The notes: generated from the letters alone by a model not told the origin. A stretch of DNA of 64,000 nucleotides from JBJENW01 sp051880395 (GCA_051880395.1 JBJENW010000032.1:1-64000), one strand, 5' to 3'. Counted from the stretch's first letter, positions 17,208 through 26,674 are shown. Program-made: numbers and translations.

Positions 17208-18224
17208 ATGAAAAAAGAGACGCGCACCTTTTTTCTCTTACTGATCGGGTTATTTTTGATTGGCCTGGTTCTCTGTCTGATTTCTGTATTTACAGAAAAA
17301 CAGACGAAAACGAAAAAAGCGGATCTGACACCTGTGACCTTAAACGAGGTCGCTCATTCCATTTTTTATGCACCGATGTATGTCGCAATCGAAAACGGAG
17401 AGTTTGAAAAAGAGGGACTGGACCTGAAGCTTGTAACCGGATTTGGTGCTGATAAAACAATGACTGCTCTTCTTTCGGGCGAAGCAGACATTGGTTTCAT
17501 GGGACCGGAAACCACGGTGTATACGTATAATGAGGGAGCTTCCGATTATGCCGTTAACTTTGCGCAGTTGACACAGCGCGCCGGAAACTTTCTCGTCGCT
17601 CGTACTGAACAAAAAACATTTTCCTGGAAAGATCTCAAAGGAAAAACCGTCTTAGGCGGTCGAAAAGGCGGTATGCCGGAAATGGTATTTGAATATGTCC
17701 TGAAAAAGAATCACATTGATCCGGACAAAGATTTGAAAATTGATAAAAGTATCGATTTTGGTTCCACTGCTGCTGCTTTTACAAACGGGCTCGGAGACTA
17801 CACTGTAGAATTCGAGCCAAGCGCCACTTCTTTAGAAAAATCAAAAAACGGATATATCATCTCATCGCTCGGTGTAGAATCCGGATATGTTCCGTACACA
17901 GCATTTTCTGCAAGAAAAAGTTTTCTCAAGTCGCATCCCGATGAAATCCGTGCTTTTACCAAAGCCCTAAAACGTGGTATGGACTATTGCGACTCCCACT
18001 CTGCAGAAGAAATTGCAAAGACCATCAAACCACAGTTTCCAGATGCCGATGTCGATACGATCACGACGATCGTCAAACGCTACAATGACCAAAATACCTG
18101 GAAAAAATCTTTAAAATTTGAAAAAAACAGCTATGCGCTTTTGTTAAACATTTTAACAGACGCCGGAGAACTCTCCAAACGCCCGGACTATGATGCGCTT
18201 GTCACGACAAACTACCTTCCATAA
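17208..18224 (+). CDS. ABC substrate-binding protein, NMT1/SsuA-like, no transporter genes beside it
   Basis: 338 residues. An N-terminal hydrophobic segment (residues 9-29) anchors or exports it; a Cys lies in that segment (LVLC) but the residue before it is Leu, so a standard lipobox is absent. The mature part begins LNEVAHSIFYAPMYVAIENG, followed by GADKTMTALLSGEADIGFMG and LKGKTVLGGRKGGMPE, the NMT1/THI5-like fold that binds sulfonates, nitrate or thiamine-type pyrimidines. No cognate permease or ATPase is adjacent: the gene is flanked by convergent folate genes and divergent yerC. Substrate unknown. Confidence 0.85.
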   Translation: MKKETRTFFLLLIGLFLIGLVLCLISVFTEKQTKTKKADLTPVTLNEVAHSIFYAPMYVAIENGEFEKEGLDLKLVTGFGADKTMTALLSGEADIGFMGPETTVYTYNEGASDYAVNFAQLTQRAGNFLVARTEQKTFSWKDLKGKTVLGGRKGGMPEMVFEYVLKKNHIDPDKDLKIDKSIDFGSTAAAFTNGLGDYTVEFEPSATSLEKSKNGYIISSLGVESGYVPYTAFSARKSFLKSHPDEIRAFTKALKRGMDYCDSHSAEEIAKTIKPQFPDADVDTITTIVKRYNDQNTWKKSLKFEKNSYALLLNILTDAGELSKRPDYDALVTTNYLP

Positions 18225-18227
18225 TGT

Positions 18228-19043
18228 TTATTGTAATGCTTCTAACAGTTGTGTCATCGTTTTTTTACTGATTGGATGCCGTAGATATGGCGCGATTTCT
18301 ACCATTGGCTGTAGAACAAATTGACGATTTTCCAAATCCGGATGCGGAATACAAAGCGTATCTGTGGAAAAAACGGCATCTTCGTAAAACAGAATGTCTA
18401 AATCGAGTGTCCGCGGACCCCAGTGAATCAAACGCTTGCGGTCCGCGTTCTGCTCAATTTCATGCAAAGTTTCTAATAATTCTTCTGGTGTCAACCGTGT
18501 TCGAAGCTTTACAGCTCCATTTAAAAACGTATCCTGCTCTTTATATCCATACGGCTCTGTTTCAATCAGCGTAGAAACACGTTCCACTCGAATTCCACTG
18601 CACTGGCGCAGCTGATCGACTGCCTGTTCCAGATACATTCTGCGATCTCCCATATTGGAACCGATCGAAAGATACGCTTCATTCCAGCCGCGTGTAATTT
18701 TTACAGAAACTGATTCCAGAGGAAGCCCCACAGGCGCCCACGGTTTTTTCACTTCAATCGTTACTTTTTTTAAGAGATCATACGTATCAAGCAGTGTCTT
18801 TGCTAAATGCTCTGCCACTGCCTCAATCAATTGATACGTTTGCGCCCCCATCTCTTTTGAAATGCAATGCGCCACTTCACCATAATTAATGGATTTTTCC
18901 AGTTCGTCTGTCTGCCCCGCCTGCCTGGTATCTGTTTCCATTAACGCGGATACCAGAAATTTCTGTCCAAGTCTGTTCTCTTCCGGATATACACCATGAT
19001 TTGCAAATACTTCAAGATTTTCTATTTTAATCTGATCCATCAT
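18228..19043 (-). CDS. folBK: fused dihydroneopterin aldolase / HPPK (FolB-FolK)
   Basis: 271 residues. Residues 1-118 are FolB: IENLEVFANHGVYPEE with the active-site Asn-His region, then NYGEVAHCI. Residues 120-271 are 6-hydroxymethyl-dihydropterin pyrophosphokinase: YLSIGSNMGDRRMYLEQAVD, then RKRLIHWGPRTLDLDILFYE, the HPPK signature. One polypeptide therefore catalyses two consecutive steps toward folate. The start is one of two adjacent ATGs; the second (19040) has better spacing to AAAGGG. Last gene of the operon, 10 nt after folP. Confidence 0.94.
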   Translation of the reverse strand: MMDQIKIENLEVFANHGVYPEENRLGQKFLVSALMETDTRQAGQTDELEKSINYGEVAHCISKEMGAQTYQLIEAVAEHLAKTLLDTYDLLKKVTIEVKKPWAPVGLPLESVSVKITRGWNEAYLSIGSNMGDRRMYLEQAVDQLRQCSGIRVERVSTLIETEPYGYKEQDTFLNGAVKLRTRLTPEELLETLHEIEQNADRKRLIHWGPRTLDLDILFYEDAVFSTDTLCIPHPDLENRQFVLQPMVEIAPYLRHPISKKTMTQLLEALQ

Positions 19044-19053
19044 TTTTCCCTTT

Positions 19054-19866
19054 CTATGGACGATTTAAGATTGCTTCGGTCATACAGATTGCTCGGCGAT
19101 TTTTTTCTGCATCATGCACACGCACGAACGCATATCCCTGCTCAACTGCCATCACCGTTGTCACAAGTGTCCCTTCTTCTCGTTCTGTCACCGGCAGATC
19201 TAAGGTATTTCCGATCATTGATTTACGGGATGTACCAAGAAGCAGTGGATACCCAAGGGATTTAAAATCTGCAAGATGCTTCATCACATCCAGATTCATC
19301 TCATAGGTCTTTCCAAAGCCAACCCCCGGATCGAGCATAATTTTATCGTGCGCAATACCGGCAGCTTCTGCAATTGTGACACATTTTTTCAAATCTTCAT
19401 ACATATCCGGTAAAAAATCCTGATAAACCGGCTCTTTTCGATTATGCATCAGACAGCAGGCTGCATCATATTTTTTTACAATTCCAGCCATTTTTTCATC
19501 ATACAGAAAGCCCCAGATATCATTGACAAGATCCGCTCCCGCCTGCAAGGCTGCCTCTGCCACCCGGCTTTTATACGTATCAATGGAAACCGGCACATCG
19601 AAGTTCTTTTTGACTGCCTCAATGACGGGTGTCACACGCGAAATTTCTTCATCTTCCGTGATCTGAACATGTCCCGGTCGGGTTGATTCTCCGCCGATAT
19701 CAAGAATATCCGTCCCACCGTCTAACAATTCCTGCACATGGCGCATTGCCGCATCGTATTGATCAAATTTACCACCATCAGAAAAGGAATCCGGCGTTAC
19801 ATTTAAAATCCCCATGATATACGTATGATGTTCAGTATCAAATGTTCTATTTCCTATTCTCATCAT
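19054..19866 (-). CDS. folP: dihydropteroate synthase
   Basis: 270 residues forming a TIM barrel. The DHPS signatures are both present: IMGILNVTPDSFSDGGKF near residue 18 and DILDIGGESTRPGH near 54. The pterin-binding DPGVGFGKT and LGTSRKSMIG, and the C-terminal VRVHD, complete the set. It joins p-aminobenzoate to hydroxymethyl-dihydropterin pyrophosphate and is the target of sulfonamides. AGAGG precedes paired ATGs. It lies 10 nt after the HD-domain gene's 3' neighbour gap and 10 nt before folBK. Confidence 0.96.
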   Translation of the reverse strand: MMRIGNRTFDTEHHTYIMGILNVTPDSFSDGGKFDQYDAAMRHVQELLDGGTDILDIGGESTRPGHVQITEDEEISRVTPVIEAVKKNFDVPVSIDTYKSRVAEAALQAGADLVNDIWGFLYDEKMAGIVKKYDAACCLMHNRKEPVYQDFLPDMYEDLKKCVTIAEAAGIAHDKIMLDPGVGFGKTYEMNLDVMKHLADFKSLGYPLLLGTSRKSMIGNTLDLPVTEREEGTLVTTVMAVEQGYAFVRVHDAEKNRRAICMTEAILNRP

Positions 19867-19876
19867 TTTTCCTCTT

Positions 19877-20353
19877 TTATCTTTCTATTCTTAAATTTCG
19901 TTTTTCCATGCTCCATTTGCAGGTGTCCTGTGCGCTGCAGGCATAACAGGACCTGGCTGCTTTATCCGCATCATATAAGAGTGCCGCAAACGTTCCTGTC
20001 TCTTTCTGTTCCCGATGTCCTGCGATTCCCTCACAAATAAATTGTGTCTCTTGTCCGCAAAATCCATACTTTGGCAACAGCTTTTCTGCGATCTCCACAC
20101 TTGCCGCCTCATGCGGTGTGCCGTCTCCATACTGAAGGGACCGTCCGATATCATGTAAAAATGCTGCCGCGTACACAATTTCTTTTTCATAAGGCAGATG
20201 TTTTTCTAACACGGCAATCCACATCAGACGCGCTACATCAAGAAAATGAGACAGATCATGTCTGCAATAGATCCGTGTCTGTTCTGCTTCTTTTATTTTT
20301 TGCAGACACTGCTGATACTCGCTATCATGAAACAATTGATTCAGACGCTCCAT
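19877..20353 (-). CDS. HD-domain phosphohydrolase within the folate operon
   Basis: 158 residues. The metal-binding HD pattern is intact: CRHDLSHFLDVARL (first His), AAAFLHDIGRSLQY (His-Asp), GHREQK and a late Asp (LLYDADKA). A cysteine pair (CYACSAQDTC) at the end is unusual and may hold a metal or structure the C-terminus. It sits between folE (2-nt gap) and folP (10-nt gap), so it is co-made with them. HD proteins in this slot are common in clostridial folate operons; it might be the missing dihydroneopterin triphosphate phosphohydrolase, but that is not shown. Confidence 0.85.
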   Translation of the reverse strand: MERLNQLFHDSEYQQCLQKIKEAEQTRIYCRHDLSHFLDVARLMWIAVLEKHLPYEKEIVYAAAFLHDIGRSLQYGDGTPHEAASVEIAEKLLPKYGFCGQETQFICEGIAGHREQKETGTFAALLYDADKAARSCYACSAQDTCKWSMEKRNLRIER

Positions 20354-20355
20354 AT

Positions 20356-20913
20356 CTACCTCCCCACCATACGAAGCACCGTATCCTGCAAATGAAGGTC
20401 CGCTTCAAAAATCCCTCTTGTCGCTTTTGTCACGGTCTTACTTCCGGGCTTTTTGATTCCGCGCATTGTCATACACATATGTTCCGCTTCTGCTAACACC
20501 ATCACACCTTTTGGATCAAGGCATGACATCAATGCATCTGCGATCTGTCCGGTCATCTGCTCCTGAATCTGCAGTCTTCTGGCATATACTTCCACCGTCC
20601 GTGCCAGTTTGCTCAAGCCCACAACCTTTCCGTTTGGTATATATGCGATATGCACCACACCATAAAACGGTAGCATATGATGCTCACACATAGAATAAAA
20701 TGTAATATCTTTTTCCAACACAAGCTCATCATGATCCACAGAAAATGTTTTTTTCAAATGTTCTTCTGCCTGTTGTTCCATCCCGCCGCACAACTCTTCA
20801 TACATGCGCGCAATGCGGTCCGGTGTTTCTACCAATCCCTCTCTCGTCGGATCCTCTCCGATTCCCTCAAGCAGCAACTGTACTGCTTCTTTTACTTTTT
20901 TCTTATCGACCAT
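20356..20913 (-). CDS. folE: GTP cyclohydrolase I
   Basis: 185 residues from the ATG at 20913, which has AAAGGA 8 nt upstream and follows the folC stop by a single base (TAAaATG). A longer GTG-started version would overlap folC and lacks a site. Zinc ligands are visible: Cys and His in MCEHHMLPFYG and the second Cys in HMCMTMRGI. Other signatures are GLSKLARTVEVYARRLQIQE and the C-terminal KTVTKATRGIF. It opens GTP to dihydroneopterin triphosphate, the first step of the pathway. Coupled to folC and the HD gene. Confidence 0.95.
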   Translation of the reverse strand: MVDKKKVKEAVQLLLEGIGEDPTREGLVETPDRIARMYEELCGGMEQQAEEHLKKTFSVDHDELVLEKDITFYSMCEHHMLPFYGVVHIAYIPNGKVVGLSKLARTVEVYARRLQIQEQMTGQIADALMSCLDPKGVMVLAEAEHMCMTMRGIKKPGSKTVTKATRGIFEADLHLQDTVLRMVGR

Positions 20914-20914
20914 T

Positions 20915-22219
20915 TTATCTTCCTTTCTTTTCCTCACCAGTATCCATCAATTCCATTAGGTTTCCCAGATAAGAAAGCGAACCAAATGCAATGACCGCCG
21001 CTTTTTCCTTTTGAGCCCTTGCATAGGCTTTTTTCAATGCTTCCTGCAAAGAATCTACGGATTCTGCTGATACCTCGTTTTCCATCCACAACTGCCGTAA
21101 TTCTTCTTTCGGAAGTGTTCTCTCTGCATTTGGGAGATCGATGGTATAGATATAAGAAAAACTGTCTTTCAGCATTTTTACCATTTTTTCAGAATTCTTA
21201 TCCCGAAATACGCCCATGATTCCGATCCTTTTTTGTTCTGGCAGATAATAGTCGAGATTTTCCAACAAACGCTTTGCTGCATCCGGATTATGTGCGCCAT
21301 CTGCGATCACGACGGGATCCTTAGATAATACACTGAATCTGCCCCGCCACTGCGTCATTCGCATGCCTGCCTCCACCGCTTGTTTTGAAATGTCTATCTG
21401 TTTTCTTTGAAGTGCTTCGATTGTTTCGATGGCAAGTGCTGCGTTTTCCTGCTGATAGCAGCCTGGCATCTGTAGTTCTATCTGATATTCTTTATAAGAA
21501 ATTTTCTGTTCAAACAATGTATTTTGTTCCACTCGAATCTGATTCTTTTCCACCTGAATCCATGGACATCCTGTCTGTCTGGCTTTCTTCTGCAAAATTT
21601 CTTTCACTTCGGCTGTCTGAGGTGCACTGATCACAGCTGCTCCCGCTTTTATTATTCCCGCTTTTTCCTCGGCGATCGCGCGAAGGCTGTCTCCCAATAC
21701 ATTTTGATGATCCAGACTGATCGATGTAAAAACACAGGCAATGGTATTTTTTACGATATTTGTTGCATCCTGCATTCCTCCCAATCCGGTTTCCAAAACA
21801 ACGTAATCGCACTGTTTCTCTTTAAAATACAAAAAAGCCATTGCACACTCGATTTCAAATACACTTGGTGCCTGTCCGATTTCTGTGAACACCTCTTTTG
21901 CCGCCTTGCGCACTCGCATTGTCAAATCAGCATACGATTCTTCTGAAATCCACGCTCCATTTATCTGAATTGTCTCCCGCCTGCCGCTTACAGCCGGAGA
22001 TGAAAAAGCTCCCGTTCGGTATCCGCTTTCGTGTAACACATTTGACAAATACGACAAAACGGATCCTTTTCCATTTGTTCCCGCTATCTGAATAAAGGTC
22101 AGCGACTCCTGTGGCTGTCCTAATTTTTGCAACAAGCACCGAATCCGCTCTAATCCCGGAATCCTTCCTCTTTTGGCTTCGTGATCCAGATAGTTCTCTG
22201 CCTCTTTATATAACATCAT
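20915..22219 (-). CDS. folC: bifunctional folylpolyglutamate / dihydrofolate synthase
   Basis: 434 residues, a Mur-ligase-type enzyme. The P-loop is IQIAGTNGKGSVLSYLSNVL near residue 43, the omega loop has SSPAVSGRRETIQING, and the C-terminal domain has VIADGAHNPDAAKRLLENLD. It adds glutamate to dihydropteroate and to folates. The start is one of two adjacent ATGs after AAAGGAAG. It is the first gene of the five-gene folate unit. Neither p-aminobenzoate genes nor folA are in the window. Confidence 0.95.
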   Translation of the reverse strand: MMLYKEAENYLDHEAKRGRIPGLERIRCLLQKLGQPQESLTFIQIAGTNGKGSVLSYLSNVLHESGYRTGAFSSPAVSGRRETIQINGAWISEESYADLTMRVRKAAKEVFTEIGQAPSVFEIECAMAFLYFKEKQCDYVVLETGLGGMQDATNIVKNTIACVFTSISLDHQNVLGDSLRAIAEEKAGIIKAGAAVISAPQTAEVKEILQKKARQTGCPWIQVEKNQIRVEQNTLFEQKISYKEYQIELQMPGCYQQENAALAIETIEALQRKQIDISKQAVEAGMRMTQWRGRFSVLSKDPVVIADGAHNPDAAKRLLENLDYYLPEQKRIGIMGVFRDKNSEKMVKMLKDSFSYIYTIDLPNAERTLPKEELRQLWMENEVSAESVDSLQEALKKAYARAQKEKAAVIAFGSLSYLGNLMELMDTGEEKKGR

Positions 22220-22361
22220 TTTGATCGTTACTTCCTTTCCTCTTCACACTTTCCCCATTTTAACACAATTTTTTCATATCGAAAACCGTTTTTGGGAATT
22301 TCTTTTATTTCTTAATTTTAAATTCGCTTTATATGGGCGTATGCATGAATGATTCCAGAAG

Positions 22362-22390
22362 TTGATTATTTTTTTTTTCTATGGTATACT
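22362..22390 (+). promoter_or_regulatory. sigma-A-type promoter for the DtxR/MntR-type gene
   Basis: TTGATT (22362-22367), 17 bp including a long T-run, TATACT (22385-22390), about 55 nt before the TTG start. Confidence 0.65.
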
Positions 22391-22448
22391 GTTTCTAATT
22401 CAGAAAATTTTGCTGCTACTACAAAATTTAAGAAAAGAGGGAAGAACT

Positions 22449-22829
22449 TTGATAAAAACAAATGAATCCGCTGAAAATTATCTGGAAACGATTCTGATTT
22501 TAAGCAAAAAACTACCGGTTGTTCGCTCCGTTGATATTTCTGTTGAGACAGGATATAAAAAATCAAGTGTAAGCGTTGCCATGAAACATTTGCGAGAAAA
22601 AAATTACATAACTGTCACTGATGCTGGTTTTATTTATCTAACGGACTCTGGGAAAGCAATTGCCGATATGATTTATGAACGCCATCTGTTTTTGTCAAAC
22701 TGGCTGATTTGCCTGGGTGTAGACGAAAAAATAGCTACAGAAGATGCCTGTAAAATTGAGCATGTTATCAGTCCCGAAAGTTTTGATGCGATCAAAACTT
22801 TCGTAAAAAATGCAGAACATAATAAATAA
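22449..22829 (+). CDS. DtxR/MntR-family metal-dependent regulator
   Basis: 126 residues starting at a TTG with AGAGGG 6-8 nt upstream; the longer ATG start would lie inside the promoter. The opening NESAENYLETILILSKKLPV and VRSVDISVETGYKKSSVSVAMKHL are the DtxR helix-turn-helix, followed by ERHLFLSNWLICLGVDEKIA and a metal-ligand segment ATEDACKIEHVISPESFDAI with Glu, Cys and His. It would repress metal-uptake genes when Mn or Fe is bound. It has the short two-domain MntR form without an SH3-like domain. No metal transporter is next to it. Confidence 0.85.
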   Translation: MIKTNESAENYLETILILSKKLPVVRSVDISVETGYKKSSVSVAMKHLREKNYITVTDAGFIYLTDSGKAIADMIYERHLFLSNWLICLGVDEKIATEDACKIEHVISPESFDAIKTFVKNAEHNK

Positions 22830-22855
22830 AAAAGAGCGGAAACGCTCTTTTTTAT
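22830..22855. terminator. bidirectional terminator
   Basis: AAAAGAGCG-GAAA-CGCTCTTTT with a GNRA-type loop and T-runs on both strands, between the DtxR-type gene and the convergent hydrolase gene. Confidence 0.88.
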
Positions 22856-25086
22856 TTGGAAAATCCGATTTTATCCACCATGATATCTCCCTCTGTCTGT
22901 GTTTGAAAGCGAAGAGATACTTTTACCAGATGCCGGACATCCGTATTATTTTTCGACTGTACTGCTTCCCCGCTTTTTGTCCGAACATCTGCAATCGGTA
23001 TACGAATGGTCTGCATCGGATATTTATATGTTTGTATGTGACACAAACTCTGTATTTTTGATGATTCAATCGCAAATGGTGAATGAATCCACATATAAGC
23101 GGAAAGCGGCAATATCGTTTCATGATCATCCATATCCGTAAAAACTACCTGCGCTGTCTGTAACGCTTTTTCTCCTATATTTGTATCTTTTTGCCTCTGA
23201 GAAATATCGAACTGAAGATATTCTCCTGTTGCATCATATTCATTAAATTTACACGTATAGGTTGGAGCTTTTTGTGCATTTTTCCATTTTAAATGTAACA
23301 CATGATTTCCACAAATCTGATAGATTGAATCCTCTGAAAACGAATACGTTTCTTCTCCCCAAAGCGTGGTATGCTCCGCTAACGCCGTCGCACCCGCAAA
23401 TGTTCCTTCTTTTGCTCCTGTGATCAGATTACTGTCTTCCTCAAAATCTGCCAGATTCTGATAGGTACTATTTTGATACTGCTGGCTATACACTGTTTTC
23501 GGCAATTCCTCCTGATAGGCCGCATAATCCCAAAATAAATTTGCAAATCTGGTATCGCCCCGTAACGTTACATCCAGAAAAATTTTGGTAAATATTTTTA
23601 GCAATCTTTGTTGTTCTTTTTTCGGCATCAGCTGCGCCGTATTCAACCCTGATGCAAACGGCTGTAGTGTATCGGTACTTCCCCATAGGGAATTGAATTG
23701 ACCATGGTTCGCGCCTCCAATGAGAAGTGCTGATTTAAATTCTGATTTTCTTCCACGAAACGTTATATTTTCATAGGTATCCAGTCCCGGAAAAGTCGTG
23801 ACATCCTGGTCTTCCGCTCCCTGCAGCACCAGGTAACTAATATCTTTCAATGCGACCTCATGATCTGCCGGATTATATTGCCCGGAAGTTGGCGCAATGG
23901 CAAGCAGTCCTTCTATTGAAAAACGGTATGGCAGCAGACGATTTCCATTTCCCGGATAGTGCGACTGCTGGCTGAACAAAGCTGCATCAACGATTGCCTC
24001 TCCACCGCGTGAATGCCCTGCAAGCGCGATCTTGTCTGCATTCATTTTCTGATACAGCGGTGTACTTGGATCACGATTAAACGAAAGAACCTGCTTTATA
24101 TTTTCTAATAATAAGATGGCTCTTGCATCATTCTCCTGCGACACTTCTTCAACCAGACCAGAATTTAATGCATTTTCATCTACTGTTACCAGTACATACC
24201 CATGAGATGCCAGATATTTTCCAAGATATTCATACCCTTCATAGGATGCCGTCCATCGCTCATGCTGTCCATGAATCAAAAATAAAACCGGACAGTTTTT
24301 TTCATTCTGTGGGAAGTAAATATTTCCCCTCAATGGTATTTCCTTTAAAGAAAAACCATCCTCCCATTCGCGCATTTTTTTGGTCCACCCTGTATAACCA
24401 TTTACATACGGAGAAAGATCCGCTGTCACCGATTTCAGATTTGCACTTTTCTCTGTCCCATAGGTAAGCATAGCGGTATTCATTGTACCTTCCTCAACGG
24501 TCTTTTGAAACGACTGCACTTCATTTTCTTTGAGATGCGGTGTCGTGCGAACTTCCTTTTTCCAAGCTGTTTCTTTCAAAAGATGCGTTTCCTGCCAGTG
24601 CGAATCGATTCCGTCACCTGTCAGAAAAAGAACTGACACCAGAACCCCAATGCCGGAAATTGTCAAAATAATCCACAACACGATCGATCGCTTTCTCTGA
24701 TAAATCTGGTAAAAAAGTGTTCCCGCAAACACAATCGTTACAGCTGATATTGCTATAGAAAGTGCCATTGATGGAAAAAATAACCCTTGTTTCACATGCG
24801 ACTGGTCTAACACTGCCATCACTTCCGCTGTGACCACCAATAAATACAGCATCCACACGGTCCATTCCCGAAACAACTTTCGAATCAGAAACGCTCCCCC
24901 CTGTAACAGTGCATATACCAACACTCCAATCCCCAACATTCCGATCAATGAAATCACTACCGAAGATGTTGCGACAGAAGTTATACTTTGTACCCAGAAA
25001 GCAGTTGATATACTGCAGCAGATTCCCATTCCCTGCTCCACGCTTTCTCTTCCTGTTCTTTTTTTGCTGTGAAACAGCTGTTTCAT
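22852..25086 (-). CDS. large membrane-anchored alpha/beta hydrolase
   Basis: 744 residues from the ATG at 25086, which has AGGAGG 11 nt upstream; a start further up would overlap galT. The N-terminal 180 residues hold about four membrane helices. Then an extracytoplasmic alpha/beta-hydrolase domain follows: VLFLIHGQHERW (oxyanion region), the nucleophile elbow LAGHSRGGEAIVDAAL and a late His in GGANHGQFNSL. The last 200 residues look like a beta-sandwich or binding domain. The catalytic set resembles chlorophyllase/PET-hydrolase-type esterases. It is 38 nt after galT and could act on acylated sugars, but no substrate can be named. Confidence 0.82.
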   Translation of the reverse strand: MKQLFHSKKRTGRESVEQGMGICCSISTAFWVQSITSVATSSVVISLIGMLGIGVLVYALLQGGAFLIRKLFREWTVWMLYLLVVTAEVMAVLDQSHVKQGLFFPSMALSIAISAVTIVFAGTLFYQIYQRKRSIVLWIILTISGIGVLVSVLFLTGDGIDSHWQETHLLKETAWKKEVRTTPHLKENEVQSFQKTVEEGTMNTAMLTYGTEKSANLKSVTADLSPYVNGYTGWTKKMREWEDGFSLKEIPLRGNIYFPQNEKNCPVLFLIHGQHERWTASYEGYEYLGKYLASHGYVLVTVDENALNSGLVEEVSQENDARAILLLENIKQVLSFNRDPSTPLYQKMNADKIALAGHSRGGEAIVDAALFSQQSHYPGNGNRLLPYRFSIEGLLAIAPTSGQYNPADHEVALKDISYLVLQGAEDQDVTTFPGLDTYENITFRGRKSEFKSALLIGGANHGQFNSLWGSTDTLQPFASGLNTAQLMPKKEQQRLLKIFTKIFLDVTLRGDTRFANLFWDYAAYQEELPKTVYSQQYQNSTYQNLADFEEDSNLITGAKEGTFAGATALAEHTTLWGEETYSFSEDSIYQICGNHVLHLKWKNAQKAPTYTCKFNEYDATGEYLQFDISQRQKDTNIGEKALQTAQVVFTDMDDHETILPLSAYMWIHSPFAIESSKIQSLCHIQTYKYPMQTIRIPIADVRTKSGEAVQSKNNTDVRHLVKVSLRFQTQTEGDIMVDKIGFSK

Positions 25087-25124
25087 ATGTATTGTGTCCT
25101 CCTGTTCTAAACCATTTTCACAGT

Positions 25125-26654
25125 TTACTGACACAATTTCAAAAATTTCCAAAATGCCATACGGCCTTTTTTGTCTCGCTTAAATACGCCGGCATCTTCT
25201 AATACTTGTAAAAAAACGAGACCTGTCTCTTTTTGTAAAATTGTGTGTATTGTCTCATTATTTACTTTATCATATTTTAATAAAAATGTATCCACCCAAT
25301 CGGCGTGTTTTTCACAAAGTACATCCTCTCTCAGATCTTTTTTCTCCAAAACTGCCTGTTCGATCGCTTTTAACTCGTTTTTTAACCGAGACGGCAATAC
25401 CGCCAATCCCATCACCTCGATCAAACCGATATTTTCTTTTTTGATATGGTGCAGGGACGCATGTGGATGATACACGCCCAACGGATGTTCTTTTGTCGTA
25501 ATGTTATTTCGAAATACAAGATCCAGCTCAAAATTTTCCCCACGTTTTCTTGCAATCGGAGTAATCGTATTATGCGGCTGCTGATCTGTTTCTGCAAAAA
25601 TAAAAACCGATTCATCCGTATAAGTACGCCATATTTGCAAAATATGATCCGCAAGCTCTACTAAATCTTTTGGTTCTTTCGCCGACAGACGCAACACCGA
25701 CATCGGCCATTTTACGATTCCTGCCTTTACCTGTGGGTACTTTGGGAACAAAACCTCCTCTTCAATCGGTGCCTGTGTCATCGGAAAAACATCCAATCCC
25801 CCTTGAAAATGTGCATGACTTAAGATCGAACCTCCGACAATCGGAAGATCCGCGTTCGATCCAATAAAATAATGTGGGAATTTTTCCACAAATTCTAACA
25901 ATTTTGCGAAGGTCATCCGATTGATCTCCATCGGTGTATGTGCTTCCCCTAACACGATACAGTGCTGCGGATAATATACATACGGCGAATACTGTAGATA
26001 CCACTGCTCCTTTTGCAGTGTCACCGGAATCAGGCGATGATTCTGTCTCGCCGGGTGATCGAGTCTGCCCGCATATCCTTCATTTGTCCGACATAGCTGG
26101 CACAATGGGTATTGTGTCACTGAAGCGCTTTTTGCGGCCGCAATCGCACGAGGATCTTTTTCTGGTTTGGAAAGATTAATTGTAATGGTAAGTGGCCCAT
26201 ATGGCGTATCGGTCTGCCAAATTTCATCTTTTTTGATCCGATATCGACGAATATAATCGCTGTCACAACTCAATTTATAAAAAGCATCTGTTGCTTCTTT
26301 GGGACTCTTTTCATATTTTTTTTGAAATTCGCGAATCACTTCTGACGGGCGCTTCGTTAAAATTCCCATAAGCTTTGTATCAAACAGATCTCGCGCTGTC
26401 ACTGTATTTCCCTGTGTCAGGCCTTTTTCTATCGCTGCATCTGTCAACACCTCAAGTGTTTCTTCCAGCATTTCTTCAGCCTGCTGTTGTGTCATTGTCG
26501 GAATCTTTAACAGTTTTTGGCTCTGCTCTTCTGAGAATTCTGCCATCTGCAGCTCTTCAAGCAGTCGATTTGCCGCCCATACTGTATCTTCTTTTTCCAA
26601 TAAACCGGTAGAAACTGCGTAATCCACCAGCCGTATCATTTGATCTTGTACCAT
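25125..26654 (-). CDS. galT: UDP-glucose--hexose-1-phosphate uridylyltransferase, class 2
   Basis: 509 residues, the length of the Gram-positive GalT-2 class. Recognisable segments are TKRPSEVIREFQKKYEKSP, PLCQLCRTNEGYAGR, GGSILSHAHFQGGLD and GVYHPHASLHHI, with His and Cys residues in the pattern expected for the class. It swaps UMP between UDP-glucose and galactose-1-phosphate in the Leloir pathway. It follows galK by 20 nt and is followed by the hydrolase. No galE is nearby, so the epimerase must be elsewhere. Confidence 0.95.
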   Translation of the reverse strand: MVQDQMIRLVDYAVSTGLLEKEDTVWAANRLLEELQMAEFSEEQSQKLLKIPTMTQQQAEEMLEETLEVLTDAAIEKGLTQGNTVTARDLFDTKLMGILTKRPSEVIREFQKKYEKSPKEATDAFYKLSCDSDYIRRYRIKKDEIWQTDTPYGPLTITINLSKPEKDPRAIAAAKSASVTQYPLCQLCRTNEGYAGRLDHPARQNHRLIPVTLQKEQWYLQYSPYVYYPQHCIVLGEAHTPMEINRMTFAKLLEFVEKFPHYFIGSNADLPIVGGSILSHAHFQGGLDVFPMTQAPIEEEVLFPKYPQVKAGIVKWPMSVLRLSAKEPKDLVELADHILQIWRTYTDESVFIFAETDQQPHNTITPIARKRGENFELDLVFRNNITTKEHPLGVYHPHASLHHIKKENIGLIEVMGLAVLPSRLKNELKAIEQAVLEKKDLREDVLCEKHADWVDTFLLKYDKVNNETIHTILQKETGLVFLQVLEDAGVFKRDKKGRMAFWKFLKLCQ

Positions 26655-26674
26655 TTTCTCCCCCTCGTTCTTTT

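Noticed and set aside
20044..20496. Long plus-strand open frame opposite folE and the HD gene
   Set aside because: It is antisense to two well-supported genes, has no ribosome site and no recognisable domain; it is a shadow frame.
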